Origin: Symbiotaphrina buchneri
Taxonomy: Eukaryota > Ascomycota > Symbiotaphrinales > Symbiotaphrinaceae
Direction: 5' to 3'
NCBI GenBank assembly: GCA_001599915.1
Contig: BCIG01000024.1
Span: forward strand, 124,001 to 188,000
Length of the DNA: 64,000 nt
In this document: piece after piece, positions 25,477 through 35,263 of the stretch
Numbering within the stretch: the first letter of the stretch is position 1
How the letters are laid out: the number at the start of each line of letters is the position of its first letter
The notes under the pieces: model-generated
Told to the model about the DNA's origin: nothing
The model's database searches: none
The model's input: the letters and a program-made list of their open reading frames with translations, nothing else
Position numbers and translations under genes: made by a program

Positions 25477-26287
25477 GTGTGTGATAGAAGACGGACATGA
25501 CTTTGCACAAATTGCTCTATATCATAGCATCGATTAGCCAGCACAATAGTATCATAACGTCTCCTAAACCCCATGTCCCAATACTCAAGCAGCTAGCTCC
25601 CTCATTCACTTCCAGGAAAAAGTCGTCACTCTCCGCCTCCCCCTTTGGCCTGGCCCAAACGGACACTCTTTCTCCACTTATATACCGCTTTAAACCCATC
25701 ACTTTAACGAGCACAAGGGGTTGTTGGTGTAGCGGTTGGTCCGCGGCACCACGTCAAACCACTCTCTTAAATGGGTAATGTCTCCGCTCTAAGGAGGGTT
25801 CGAGCCGTAACTGCGACTGGATTCTCTGGCAACTGCAAAACCATGTGGGTTTTTGTAGGGCTCCAGGACCACCGAAAGGTGGTTCTGGGGCCTGAGCTTT
25901 TTGTTTTTGGCTTGGAGGAATTTTTATTTCTGTTTCCTTTTTTTTTGGGCAGGTTGACTTGGAGATGGTATTGAGTGCTTTTCGTGGCGTAGTTTAAGCA
26001 GAATACCACCAGAGAGCTTCTACGGCTACTCTGGCTTTCCATAACAATCAAAGTAATCTGCGCACCTTATGTATGGTAATGGAATTGATATTGTCCGGAT
26101 TATTTTCCCTGAGTGTTATCCTAACCCCTGGACGTCCTTATCGGAAACGATAAGCCGATAAGCCCCTCTCCGCCGAATTGGATCTCCGATAACAACTCCC
26201 CGTCCATGCTGCATCAACAACACCACTCTGTTTCCACAAGCCCAACTTCAGGCAGCACACTATAATCCCCTCACTCCCACTCACACA
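25477..26287. promoter_or_regulatory. Promoter of the FAD oxidase with clustered GATA sites
   Basis: Upstream of the oxidase start lie four GATA-type sites within 57 bp: 26137-26144 (CTTATCGG), 26148-26154 (CGATAAG), 26155-26162 (CCGATAAG) and 26186-26193 (CCGATAAC). The second and third are adjacent. The left part of this stretch (25725-25810) resembles a degenerate tRNA-type internal promoter but does not fold as a tRNA. Confidence 0.55.
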
Positions 26288-27771
26288 ATGTCCTCGTCCT
26301 CTCCTCCAACAATCCTAATCATCGGCGCCGGCATCTTCGGCACCTCCACCGCCTACCACCTCTCCCTAACTTACCCCTCGCCCTCGCACATAACCATCAT
26401 CGACGTGGCGCCCTCTCCCGCGCCACACGGCGCCTCCGCAGATTTCAACAAGATCATACGGGCCGACTACTCCTCATCCTTCTACATGGCCCTCGCGCAC
26501 GACGCGCTGGACGCCTGGTCATCCCATCCGCTGCTGCGCCCACTGTACCACCGCTCGGGCTGGGTCGCGCTCGACGAGCACGGCAGCGACCTGAGCGCGC
26601 GCATTCGCGCGAATTTCAAAGCCTCGGGGAGAGAGGATCCCACGAGCGATGTGGCCTTGCAGGAGGTGGGGCAGCGCTGGGAGGGCGTGCTCGCCCAGGC
26701 AACGCTGGAGGGCTTTGCGAGCGCGTATTGGAATCCTGGGGCGGGCTGGGCGGAGGCGGGACGCGCGGTCGAGGTGTTGATGGATGAGGCGGTGCGGAGG
26801 GGGGTCAATTATGTGGTGGGGGAGGTGCAGGAGTTGGTGCTTGCGCAGGGAGGCGTGGAAGGCGTGAGGTTGAGAGATGGGAGAGTGCTGAGGGCGGATA
26901 AGGTGCTGTGTGCGACGGGGGCGTGGACTTCGAAGCTCTTGGCCGGGGTAGAGGACGCTCTGCCCTTGAAGGAAGAGGAGAGGGTGGAGGAGCAGCTTAC
27001 GGCGGCGGCGGTGTGCGTGGCGCATTATAGACTGAGTGAGGAGGAATATGAGAGATACAAGCATATGCCGGTGATTGTATATGGCGAGAATGGTGCGTCT
27101 AAGCTCTCTCAGTTCAATGACATAATATCCCTTTTACTTCAATTGAGCGTTGATTTCTGCTTGTCCTGGACCTCTGACCTTCTGATGCTATCCACCATCC
27201 AGGCGAAGTCCTCCCTCCAACGGCAGACCGCATCCTGAAATTCACAAATGCAAATACCCTAACCAACGTCATCAAGACCCCTTCTGGTCACTCCATCTCT
27301 GTCCCTTCGGAAGTAGACCAGTCTATAGTCTCTCCCTTCCTGAAAGACGAGACCCACGCCATCATCAGACGGACAATGCCATCTCTCTTGGAGAACGGCC
27401 GAGAGGCCGACTTCTGGCGATTATGCTGGTGCGTTTTGTCCCTTACTTCCGTTTCACCCAGCACTTCTGATGGCACTTTCCATAGGGACTCAATTACACC
27501 TACCCAACACCCGCTTATCACCAAACATCCTCACCATGCCCTATCAAATCTGTACTTCGCTGTGGGCGGTAGCTTCCATAGCTATAAGTTCCTGCCAACG
27601 ATTGGAAAATATGTCGTCAATGTGCTAAATGACCAGAGTAATGGGGTTGAAGAGGGCCGGAATTGGGGTTGGAAGAGCGGCGGGTTCGAGGCAAGAGGAG
27701 CGCACGAAAATGTGGTACCGAGGAGGGATCTGAAGGACGTAGAAGGGCGGCCAGGGGAGGCTAAGATATGA
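26288..27771 (+). CDS. FAD-dependent amine / fructosyl-amine oxidase-like oxidoreductase
   Basis: DAO-family flavoprotein that oxidises the C-N bond of a secondary amine such as sarcosine, pipecolate or a fructosyl amino acid. Exons 26288-27092, 27203-27428 and 27486-27771 give 438 aa. The N-terminal Rossmann motif IIGAGIFGTSTAYHL is followed by the DFNKIIRADY signature of the fructosyl-amine/sarcosine oxidase group. Near the C-terminus, LCWDSITPTQHPLI carries the Cys that, in this family, binds FAD covalently; the W codon is completed across intron 2. The end GEAKI does not form a typical SKL peroxisome signal. Exon 1 is markedly GC-rich compared with the neighbouring ligase gene. Substrate is not predictable. 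Confidence 0.9.
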
Positions 27772-27973
27772 AGTATTTCAGAGCTGGCCTTTCGAAGCTG
27801 TAAGAATTACACGTACCTTATACGCCTATGATCTGCCTCCCAAGGGAACCACCTGGAGAAGTAAAGTTTTTGCCTGCCAATCCTTGCGGGCTCGACCATC
27901 TAAGGTTCTTGAAGCTTTTCTACTCGTTTTGCCGCTCTTGTCCGCACCGGAAGCACACCATTGCTGTACACTC

Positions 27974-28984
27974 TCATCCCTTCTGCGTCAAGAAGTCTCC
28001 CACCGTTTTAAATACCTTTCTTGCAAGCTCCGGTCTCTCCAGGTGGCACATATGCCCGGCATCTGCGAAGGTAATCCATCGCACGCGGGGAATATTCTCG
28101 AAGAAAGGCACGAGGGTGACATCGTGAGAGGTGTCGCAATCGCCGTTATACATAAGCGTCGGCACACTAATTCGATGCAGACGTGGAATGCAAGTCCAGT
28201 CACGAAAAGAGCGCGTGAAGTCTAACGGGGAGCGACCCTTGCTAAGACGATTTCAGCCTGAGCATCAACTGACAGAGACTGGGGTCGTGCCGAACAGATA
28301 AACTCACATTGAATCCAGGACAGTCCTGTCTTCGACCGTATATTTCAAGGACGGGACCAGTTCTTTGGGAGGAAAAGGCTTCGCCCGACAGAAGTAAGTA
28401 CGCATGAACACGCCCATGGCCTCTCGAAAACGAGGACTCTCAAAATTTCCCTTCTGCTCCTCTTCGTCAAGCGCCAGTTGCACATCCTCTGGTAGCTGCT
28501 TGCGGAGGAGACGAATGCCGTCAACCCAAGTTTGCGAGCTGGCCATCCCGCTCGCGAGAACGAGTCTGCGCAGACCGGGGGGTTGCGTAGCAGCGAACGC
28601 GGCGGCGATACGAGCGCCCCAGCTGTGGCCAATAATATAGAAGCCAGGTCCATCACGAAGATGAAGTGCATCGAGGAGATTATCCAGCTCGGCAAGAAAT
28701 AGGTCCTCCTGCCAAAAGGTCTCGTCACCGGCTTTCTGGCGAAGATGAGTAGATGCAGCACAACCGATTTGATCATAGAATATGACGGGAATCTGATATT
28801 GGTGCCATAGGCAGCTAAATGGAAGGAGGTACTCGTGCCCGGCTCCTGGGCCTCCATGTATTATGACCAGCCGAGTCGCATTGCTCGATATATCGCCAAT
28901 AATCTTGTAATAAGTGTGGCACGGAGAGTCGACGCCGGCTGGGCTGAACAGCACCTTTCCCTCATGGAGACTCGTGTCTCCCAT
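27974..28984 (-). CDS. Alpha/beta hydrolase, proline iminopeptidase-like
   Basis: Exons 28984-28308 and 28241-27974 give 314 aa. I chose ATG 28984 (MGDTSLHEG); the open frame further upstream starts only at GTG. The fold signatures are HGGPGAGHEYLL (oxyanion region), FYDQIGCAAS, the nucleophile elbow GHSWGAR with catalytic Ser, NGDCDTSHD for the acid and FADAGHMCHLERPE for the catalytic His. This is the S33 proline iminopeptidase or prolyl-aminopeptidase-like group, which also contains many amidases. The 66-bp intron acceptor is the CTTAG at 28242; the nearer TTAG would break the frame. It is convergent with the FAD oxidase and might release or hydrolyse a gamma-glutamyl or amide intermediate, but that is speculation. 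Confidence 0.9.
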
Positions 28985-29509
28985 GTTGATCTCCAAACAA
29001 GTCTCCGCTGCTCCTTGGAATATAACAACGAAGAAGTCCAAAAATGATTCACAGAAACTTGTGCTCACATCCTCTTTGTCGGCTGCTTAGAGTCGGGAGA
29101 CAGGCTGCAGACTTCTCCCTAGTAGCAGAAGCTCATAAATTAACTTGTGTATAAGTCCACTCTATATCATTAGCTATGCAAGCAAGTCACTTCCATTCAT
29201 TCGACAGTTGTCTGCTCGTATATGCAAAGCGGAGGGAGGTTGAAGATGCACGGACGACTCCACGGCGGGCTTGTGTTGACAGGCGGGCCTTGCCGGCGAG
29301 GCCGGATACCGAGCGAGGCTACCCGATTTGACTGCGACGCTAGCGAAAAGGTTATTTTCAGCCTTGCTCGTCTCTTCTCTCTCTTCTCCTCTCCCTGCCC
29401 ACGATGATGGTACAAGGGCCCGGGTGAAGGGCCCATTCCCCGATCGAGGGCTGCCGACCTCATCTCCTGCTTTTCTTGTCTCCACCGGCTTTTCCAACGG
29501 CTCATCACC
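28985..29509. other. Divergent promoter region
   Basis: About 525 bp between the hydrolase start and the F-box-like gene start, which point apart. No CTTATCGG site like those of the neighbouring cluster was found here. No gene seen. Confidence 0.4.
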
Positions 29510-30634
29510 ATGCTCACTCCGATCAAGATCCGGGGCAAGAACAAGCGTGACCAGACAAAACGAAGCCGCTCCTCGACACCCTCTGCCCTTAGCCGTCCTT
29601 CTTCCGTTGACTCCTCTCGATCAACTTCTTCTCGCCCCGCCAAACGCCGCAAGGTGGTCGCCAAAGGTACGGACCAGGATGGACTCGCAAAAGGAAGGAA
29701 GCTGTCCAGGCTGGAAAGCCTGCCTATGGAGATATTGGAGATGATATTATTCGATTCTATGAACGTCAGTCTTCCGCTGGCTAGCCCATTTATCGGGAAG
29801 AGGCTCAGCAATCGACATGTCTACACGACATTGTGCTTGAAGGCGTTCAATCTCGGCGGGGATGACCACGGTGGTTACGATGCCGAAGTCCAAAGTGCGA
29901 TATTATCCAGACGATGGGCCACTTTGGATCTCTTCGAAGCTCTATGGCAAATGTGCCCGACATGTGAGAAGTGTGTCGTGGATCATTGCGAAGGAATCGT
30001 GGCCGACGAGGGCGGAAAATACTGGGGCTTCTATGGCTGGTCGGAGGACGTGATCGAATATGCCCGGTCGTATATCACGTCGCCTCAGAGGGGCAAGCCG
30101 AAGTTTCGGGGTCCCATCTGGCGGGAGCTCATCTGCAAGGCACAAAGTAAACACTCGCACTGTATGCCCGGCTGCAGATTACCCATCAAAGTCCTCCGTG
30201 CGGATCTCGACCCCGACCGTATCCGATTTGGGCAACAGCTCATTGCGTGGGGAGCATCAGTGGATTGGGAGAACTCGACGGACGGCGAGCTCGCCGAACA
30301 ACACCTCAGGAAACTCCTCACGCTGGACGCCGAACCACTTGCTATCAACGCTGCAGTCCGTCTCATGATGGACAAGGCAGTAGGGATCCGTACGGACACG
30401 GAATTGATCAGGCTCGCGATTTCACACCAAAAAGGCTTCCCACCCCTATTGAAAACTCTGTGGCGTTATGGGCACCCTACGAATACAGACATTGATTGGC
30501 ATGATAAGGCACTTTGGGCTGCTGCGGGACAGGCCGCTGAAGAATCCGAGAATGGAGAGTGGCTGTTTGCTTGGTTGCGGAAGGAGGGAGTGCATCGATT
30601 CTTTGAGAGAGGTTCAACATCAGGAATGGGCTGA
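29510..30634 (+). CDS. F-box-like protein, single exon
   Basis: 374 aa from an ATG in good context (CACCATGC). A basic, Ser-rich N-terminus (about 60 residues, KRSRSSTPSALSRPSS) leads into an F-box-like helix: RLESLPMEILEMILFDSMN, around residues 63-83. The rest is helical, with a CPTCEKC Cys cluster near residue 145-150 and WGASVDW / TDTELIRLAISHQ segments that recall degenerate ankyrin-type helices. F-box proteins recruit substrates to SCF ubiquitin ligases. The target is unknown, and the match to the F-box rests on the LPxEIL core only. Confidence 0.7.
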   Translation: MLTPIKIRGKNKRDQTKRSRSSTPSALSRPSSVDSSRSTSSRPAKRRKVVAKGTDQDGLAKGRKLSRLESLPMEILEMILFDSMNVSLPLASPFIGKRLSNRHVYTTLCLKAFNLGGDDHGGYDAEVQSAILSRRWATLDLFEALWQMCPTCEKCVVDHCEGIVADEGGKYWGFYGWSEDVIEYARSYITSPQRGKPKFRGPIWRELICKAQSKHSHCMPGCRLPIKVLRADLDPDRIRFGQQLIAWGASVDWENSTDGELAEQHLRKLLTLDAEPLAINAAVRLMMDKAVGIRTDTELIRLAISHQKGFPPLLKTLWRYGHPTNTDIDWHDKALWAAAGQAAEESENGEWLFAWLRKEGVHRFFERGSTSGMG

Positions 30635-30881
30635 GATTTAAGGACGTGGGAAGCTATGGATGAAAGATATAAGAGATACCCTCGTAGGACGTGATGGCGC
30701 CAGATCGGCACATGGTCCCTAGAAGTGACTGCGGCGGGAGGCCGGTTTCTTCGTGCCTCTCGGATGACGATGTTCAGGTTAATTAAGGGATCTATCCAAT
30801 GGGTAGATTCAACTCCATCTCTGAGTTATCATGAATCCTGTACTCGATCACCATATCTTGCTCATCTGCTGATTTACCAGC

Positions 30882-31209
30882 GGTAATCGGTAATGGCACG
30901 CCCCTGGTTTTGGTTACCACAGGCCCCCCTCATCTATTCACATCGTATCATATCTATCCGCCTATCTCATCTACCTGCATCGTATCGTTTCTATCTGCCC
31001 GTGTATTAACATCGTAGCCTATCTGGTTTATCTCCGTGATGGTTGGACCGATTAATCGATCAATCGATCAAGGGCACCATCTTATACCTGTTCACATATG
31101 GTATCGAGGTATCCGTATATCAAAGTGGGATTAGTCTACACGGTGCATCAAATCGGCCTTTTTTGTATGAGAGGCAAATACAGGGGCGTGCCATTACTGA
31201 TTGATTACC
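30882..31209. mobile_element. Putative MITE: 328-bp element with terminal inverted repeats
   Basis: Left arm 30882-30906 and right arm 31181-31209 are reverse complements, apart from one substitution and a 4-nt GATT duplication in the right arm. The shared core is GTAATGGCACGCCCCTG. The interior is pyrimidine-rich on its left side (repeated CATCGTATC and CTATCTG words) and has no coding capacity. No clear target-site duplication flanks it. The size and structure fit a non-autonomous DNA transposon; a plain long inverted repeat is the alternative. Only one copy is visible in this window. Confidence 0.45.
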
Positions 31210-32013
31210 TTTGGCGATTTACAAACCGCTCTCCTCCTCACCAGCCACACCTGGACGCCACACCCTCGAGCTCCAAAAAGCGCAAAAATAGCTTTGGGAT
31301 GCCAAGTTTTCCAAGCCAAAGCTTAGCCCGGGAAGATTTTCCTCGCGTGACACCGCGATTCCACAATGACATCACCGCGCCCATCCCCAACTCCCAATTC
31401 CCATCTCCGATCCAATCAGACCATCCGACCTTCTCGTAAGCTTTATCCTCTAGCACAGCGAACCTTCCCGAATCAGGCAACGGCGCGACGGGAGCACCGT
31501 GCTTGCCTCGAGCGTTTACTGCGTTTCAGCCCTTTCAGGCCTTGTCAGGCGCGCCGAGAGCAGGACGGGCAGGGATGCGCGCGGCGGTGACGGCATTTTG
31601 TCTGGGTTTTCTTCTTTTTGCGCGGAAAATCGCACGATCGATGAGGTTTTCCGGGCTTGAGTTTTTGGTAGTGGCTGGAGAGATTGGAAGGGATGATTCA
31701 TAGGGGCCCTTGCTCACGAGGCTGGTGCGCTGACCGATTGCGCTTGCCTTGGTGGAATGACTTTTTTTTTTGATAGGTAGGGGCATGAGGGAGGAGTGGC
31801 TCGTGTAAGGGAGTACATAAACAACGGTCATTTCCATCGTCTTCACTTGTCGCACCACTATTAATACAAGTACGCCTTCGACCTACGTTCGTACACCTTA
31901 CCTGACAGTCGTACATCTGCGCCGTACACATACCTCCTCTACAAGTCGCACACATATCAAAACCACCAAGACACAAGGAACACACACTTCCCATACCAAG
32001 CACATCTCTCAAA
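31210..32013. other. Intergenic / promoter and 5' UTR of the small acylated protein gene
   Basis: About 800 bp without a protein-like frame. The last 150 bp before 32014 are rich in CAC/ACAC and pyrimidines, as is common for the 5' UTR of a strongly expressed fungal gene. Confidence 0.4.
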
Positions 32014-32283
32014 ATGGGTGCCGTCATATCCTGCGTACGTCCCCCCTCCCCTCCCTTGCCCCCGGCGGCCACAACAACAACAAACTAACGCTCCCACCCA
32101 CAGATCGAGGCCGTCTTCCAAGCCATCGGCTCATGCCTGATGGCCATCGTCAACGGCATCGGCGCCGTCCTGCAGGCCATCATCTCCGGCATCGTCGCCG
32201 TCTTCGACATCATCATCTCGTGCCTGACCTGCGGCCGCGGCGGCGGCAGACGGCGCGGCGCCACCACTACGAGTACGGTCTAA
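32014..32283 (+). CDS. Small conserved protein with MG...C acylation motif
   Basis: Exon 32014-32034 (7 codons, MGAVISC) and exon 32104-32283, separated by a 69-bp intron; 66 aa. Gly2 with Ser6 in MGAVIS is a textbook N-myristoylation signal, and Cys7 next to it is a likely palmitoylation site. The middle is a continuous amphipathic-to-hydrophobic helix region (FQAIGSCLMAIVNGIGAVLQ, then AIISGIVAVFDIIISCLTCG), followed by a basic Gly/Arg tail. I recall short fungal proteins of this pattern but know no assigned function. Membrane association is inferred. It is too short for many gene finders because of the tiny first exon. Confidence 0.75.
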
Positions 32284-32676
32284 TACCCCCCTCCGCGATC
32301 CTATAGCACCCGCGCGCGCTGTACTCGACGGTTTCTTTGACGGGGCGCTGCGCTGGAGGTGGGCTGTGTCAAGGGGGAAAGGGCAAGCTGCTGCTCTAGG
32401 GAACAGGAGGGGAAGGATGGCGGTTGTGGAAGGGAGGTGGAGCGGTTGTGCTTCAGAATGGGACAAGGCTGGTGATGATTGAGAGATTGGGATGGGGGCA
32501 TCTTGTTTCGGCGGCGCGCGCTAATACCACTGCTCTTTTTGCGCTGCGGTCTTCTGTGTCTGTCTATTCGCACTGATACCTCTTTAGCAATGACGACTTT
32601 CATGACCTGCTCCATTCTCAATTCCCCATGCGCTCAACTTTGTTCATGTGACGTCTGTACAGTGTTGCGCACAATC
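32284..32676. other. Intergenic between convergent genes
   Basis: About 390 bp between the stop codons of the small protein and the aldehyde dehydrogenase. It holds their 3' UTRs. No gene seen. Confidence 0.5.
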
Positions 32677-34733
32677 TTATGCGTGTCGTATGATTCTCCA
32701 AAGCCCGACTATCCGTCTCTTCAACGATTCTCCATAACCTAGCTCTATGATCCCCTTGCACATTTCCCAACCCCTCTGCGCCGACGGTATCGGATAGTCC
32801 AAAGGCCTGGGAATCGACGTTGTGATGATGCCAGGGAAGCGATCCCGGCAGACGGCCTTCGTGTTGCAAAGAGAACGAAGGCCTTCTTCTCCAGCGAACC
32901 GTCCGTATCCTATAACAGATCTTAGCCTTCAGTAATGTCAGCCTCGCCGTTGGACATCGTACCTGATCCTTTGACTCCACCAAACGGAAGCTGCACAGCG
33001 TAATACACGGCGAAATCGTTCACGCTGACCATGCCTGATTTGACGTTCGAGACCACCTTCTCGAGCGCCCGCTGGTCCTTCCCAAAGACGCTGGCGCCTA
33101 GTCCATACATGGTCAAGTTGGCGATTCGGATGGCATCGCCCACGCCAGCAGCGCGCATCAGGAGGAAGATAGGCGCAAAGACCTCCTCCTGCGCAATCCG
33201 CATGTCTGGCGTCACATCCACGAGCAAGGTAGGTGACAAATAGTGCCCTTTGGGGTATTTCGGATGGCTGTAGCGCTTGCCCCCAACTAGTAGCTTTGCG
33301 CCCTGCTCCACGGCTTCCTCGATGAGGGATTCGAGTCGCAGAAAGGAGTTTGCGGATACCATTGCGCCGATGTCCACGCCATCCGGCTCCGCACTTCCTA
33401 TGCGGAGACCGCGGACTCGAGGCTCGATAAGAGCTATGAGCTTGTCATACACTTTCGAACAAGCGATGACCCGTTCGATGCCTATGCAATTCTGTCCGGC
33501 GCTCTGGAAAACGCCTCGCATCAGGATTGAGGCGATTTGCTTCAAATTCGAGACATCATCCAGAATGATCGCCGCGTCTTTACCACCAAGTTCCACACAC
33601 ACTGGTGTCAGACTCTTAGCTGCTGACGTGCATACTGCGTGGGCAACTGGCCGGGATCCAATGAAGGTCACATGGCTAATCCCCGGGTGACACGTGAGGT
33701 GGTCGGCCGTGTTTGGCCAGCAGACAATTGACTGGACGAGATTCGGAGGGTGTCCACATGCCGTCAACGCGGATCGAACAATCTCGGTGAAGTAGTTGGA
33801 GGACCAGGCGGTGGCTTCGGAGCCTTTGACGACAATGCCATTGCCTGCGAGGATGGCGGATATTATAGGTCCTAGCAAATTATGAAACTGCGGAACGTGA
33901 GTTACAGACGAGTTACAAACGGACGCCAAGTGCGATGAGACGGCTTACAGGGTAACTGCATCCTAGTCAATAAGAGATCCTGGTCTTTGCGGAGACGACA
34001 CCTACTTCCAGCTGACACAAGCAGCCACCACCCCTAAAGGTTCCCATCTGACCTCATTCACCTTATACATCATCAGGAAATTTGTTGGTCTTCTTTCAGC
34101 TTTCAGCGCCTTCTCTCCATGCTTGATAGTCCATTTGAGCTTCTCGGTCGTCATCATGATCTCCCCTATCGACGCATCAATCTTAGGTTTGCCGGAGTCC
34201 AGACATGCCGCTACGGCGATAGGCTCCTGGTTCTGCAATATGTACTTCAACATTGCCTGCAACACCTTCCGCCTCTGTGCAAAGGTCGTCTTGGCCCATT
34301 CCCTTTGTGCTTCATGGGCTTTGGCAACCGCTCTGTTGATTCCATCTGCAGTAGCTGGGTTGACGATGCCGAGGGCTCTGCCATTCGCGGGGCAATAGCA
34401 TTGTATAGAGCTCGATTTATGAACCTGTCCGAAGCGAAGAATAAGCAATGCATATTCCTGGCATAGGTTTTTTGAAGCCCGAGCGCTAGGGGCAATTACC
34501 TTGAGCTGGGGGTTCTCCAGGATCTCTCCGGCCCACCCCGGTCTGCATTGTGCCGGAATTGGAACTGTATAGTCAACCGCTGCTTCATCTGTTCCTGAGA
34601 ACAGCCATATGCATAACCCCAGGTTAAGCAGAGAGGTGGCTAGGACGCCCATGAAGGGGCTCAGCAGAAAGTCTAGCCATCGCGCGGGAATGATCTTGGC
34701 TAGCCCGACCACATAAGGGGATGTTGCATTCAT
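32677..34733 (-). CDS. MSC7-type membrane-anchored aldehyde dehydrogenase with a 7-nt microexon
   Basis: NAD(P)-dependent oxidation of an aldehyde to the acid. Exons in order: 34733-34500, 34424-34006, 33955-33949 (only 7 nt), 33887-32963 and 32909-32677, giving 605 aa. The N-terminus has a membrane segment (LSPFMGVLATSLLNLGLCIW). ALDH signatures: VHKSSSIQCYCPANG, EWAKTTFAQRR, ACVSWNYPFHNLLG (the NYP is encoded by the microexon), CVELGGKDAAII, QSAGQNC with the catalytic Cys, FAPIFLL and PFGGVKGSGYGRFAGEEGL across the last intron. The end region DYPIPSAQRGWEMCKGIIELG matches the MSC7 branch. An in-frame ATG exists upstream at 34940, but the family start is better matched by MNATSPYVVG. Intron 1 (75 bp) is in frame and stop-free. 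Confidence 0.92.
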
Positions 34734-35263
34734 GGCGAGGTCAGGTGTTGCGTGACATTTCTGGCGTGCGCTCGACAGCTCAATGGCAGCCGGGTTGAAG
34801 CTCCTCGAGTGCAAGTGCGGACGCTGAAGCTTGAGCAAAATCGCGAACCAGGACGGATCTTGCCGTGGTGTTGTGCGTGTCCACCATCTTGGCGAGAACT
34901 CGGTCAGGGGTAAAAGGGGTACAAGGCACGGCAGGATCATGTCAGATTTGAAAGAGTCGACGAATGCTCACCGGACAGATGGAGCCGGTTAATACTGTAA
35001 AAAGAGCGGATCTCATTGATGGCCTGAATGTGTTGTAATTGGTTCACCGGCACGGCTTGCCGGCGTTATCTCCGCCAAATTCCATCATGGCTATCTATCA
35101 TTCCCCGCCGCATGATATAACCGGGGCGCTCTTTGCTGGCGTTCGTGGTAGCTTCGTTTCTGACTTTGTGTGATCTTTCACCTGCATTTCTCTGGATTAG
35201 AATCTCCTTGGTACCAAAGTTGACCACATTTCACTTCGCGCTTTGATTATCACAACGGCCAAG
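34734..35263. promoter_or_regulatory. Divergent promoter, ALDH / aldo-keto reductase
   Basis: 530 bp between divergent starts of two carbonyl-metabolising genes, so joint control is plausible. A TGATATAACC sequence at about 35114-35123 could serve as a weak TATA-like element for the aldo-keto reductase. No full CTTATCGG site was found. Confidence 0.4.

Noticed and set aside
25720-25812. tRNA gene candidate with A and B boxes
   Set aside because: Neither the acceptor stem nor the T stem pairs, and no anticodon loop with U33 can be formed; kept only as a low-interest finding.
28985-29068. Upstream extension of the iminopeptidase-like gene
   Set aside because: The open frame begins only with GTG; the first ATG at 28984 gives a normal N-terminus.
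34734-34940. Upstream in-frame start of the aldehyde dehydrogenase at 34940
   Set aside because: The extra 69 residues show no targeting signal or similarity, while MNATSPYVVG at 34733 lies just ahead of the membrane anchor as expected for the family. Not fully excluded.
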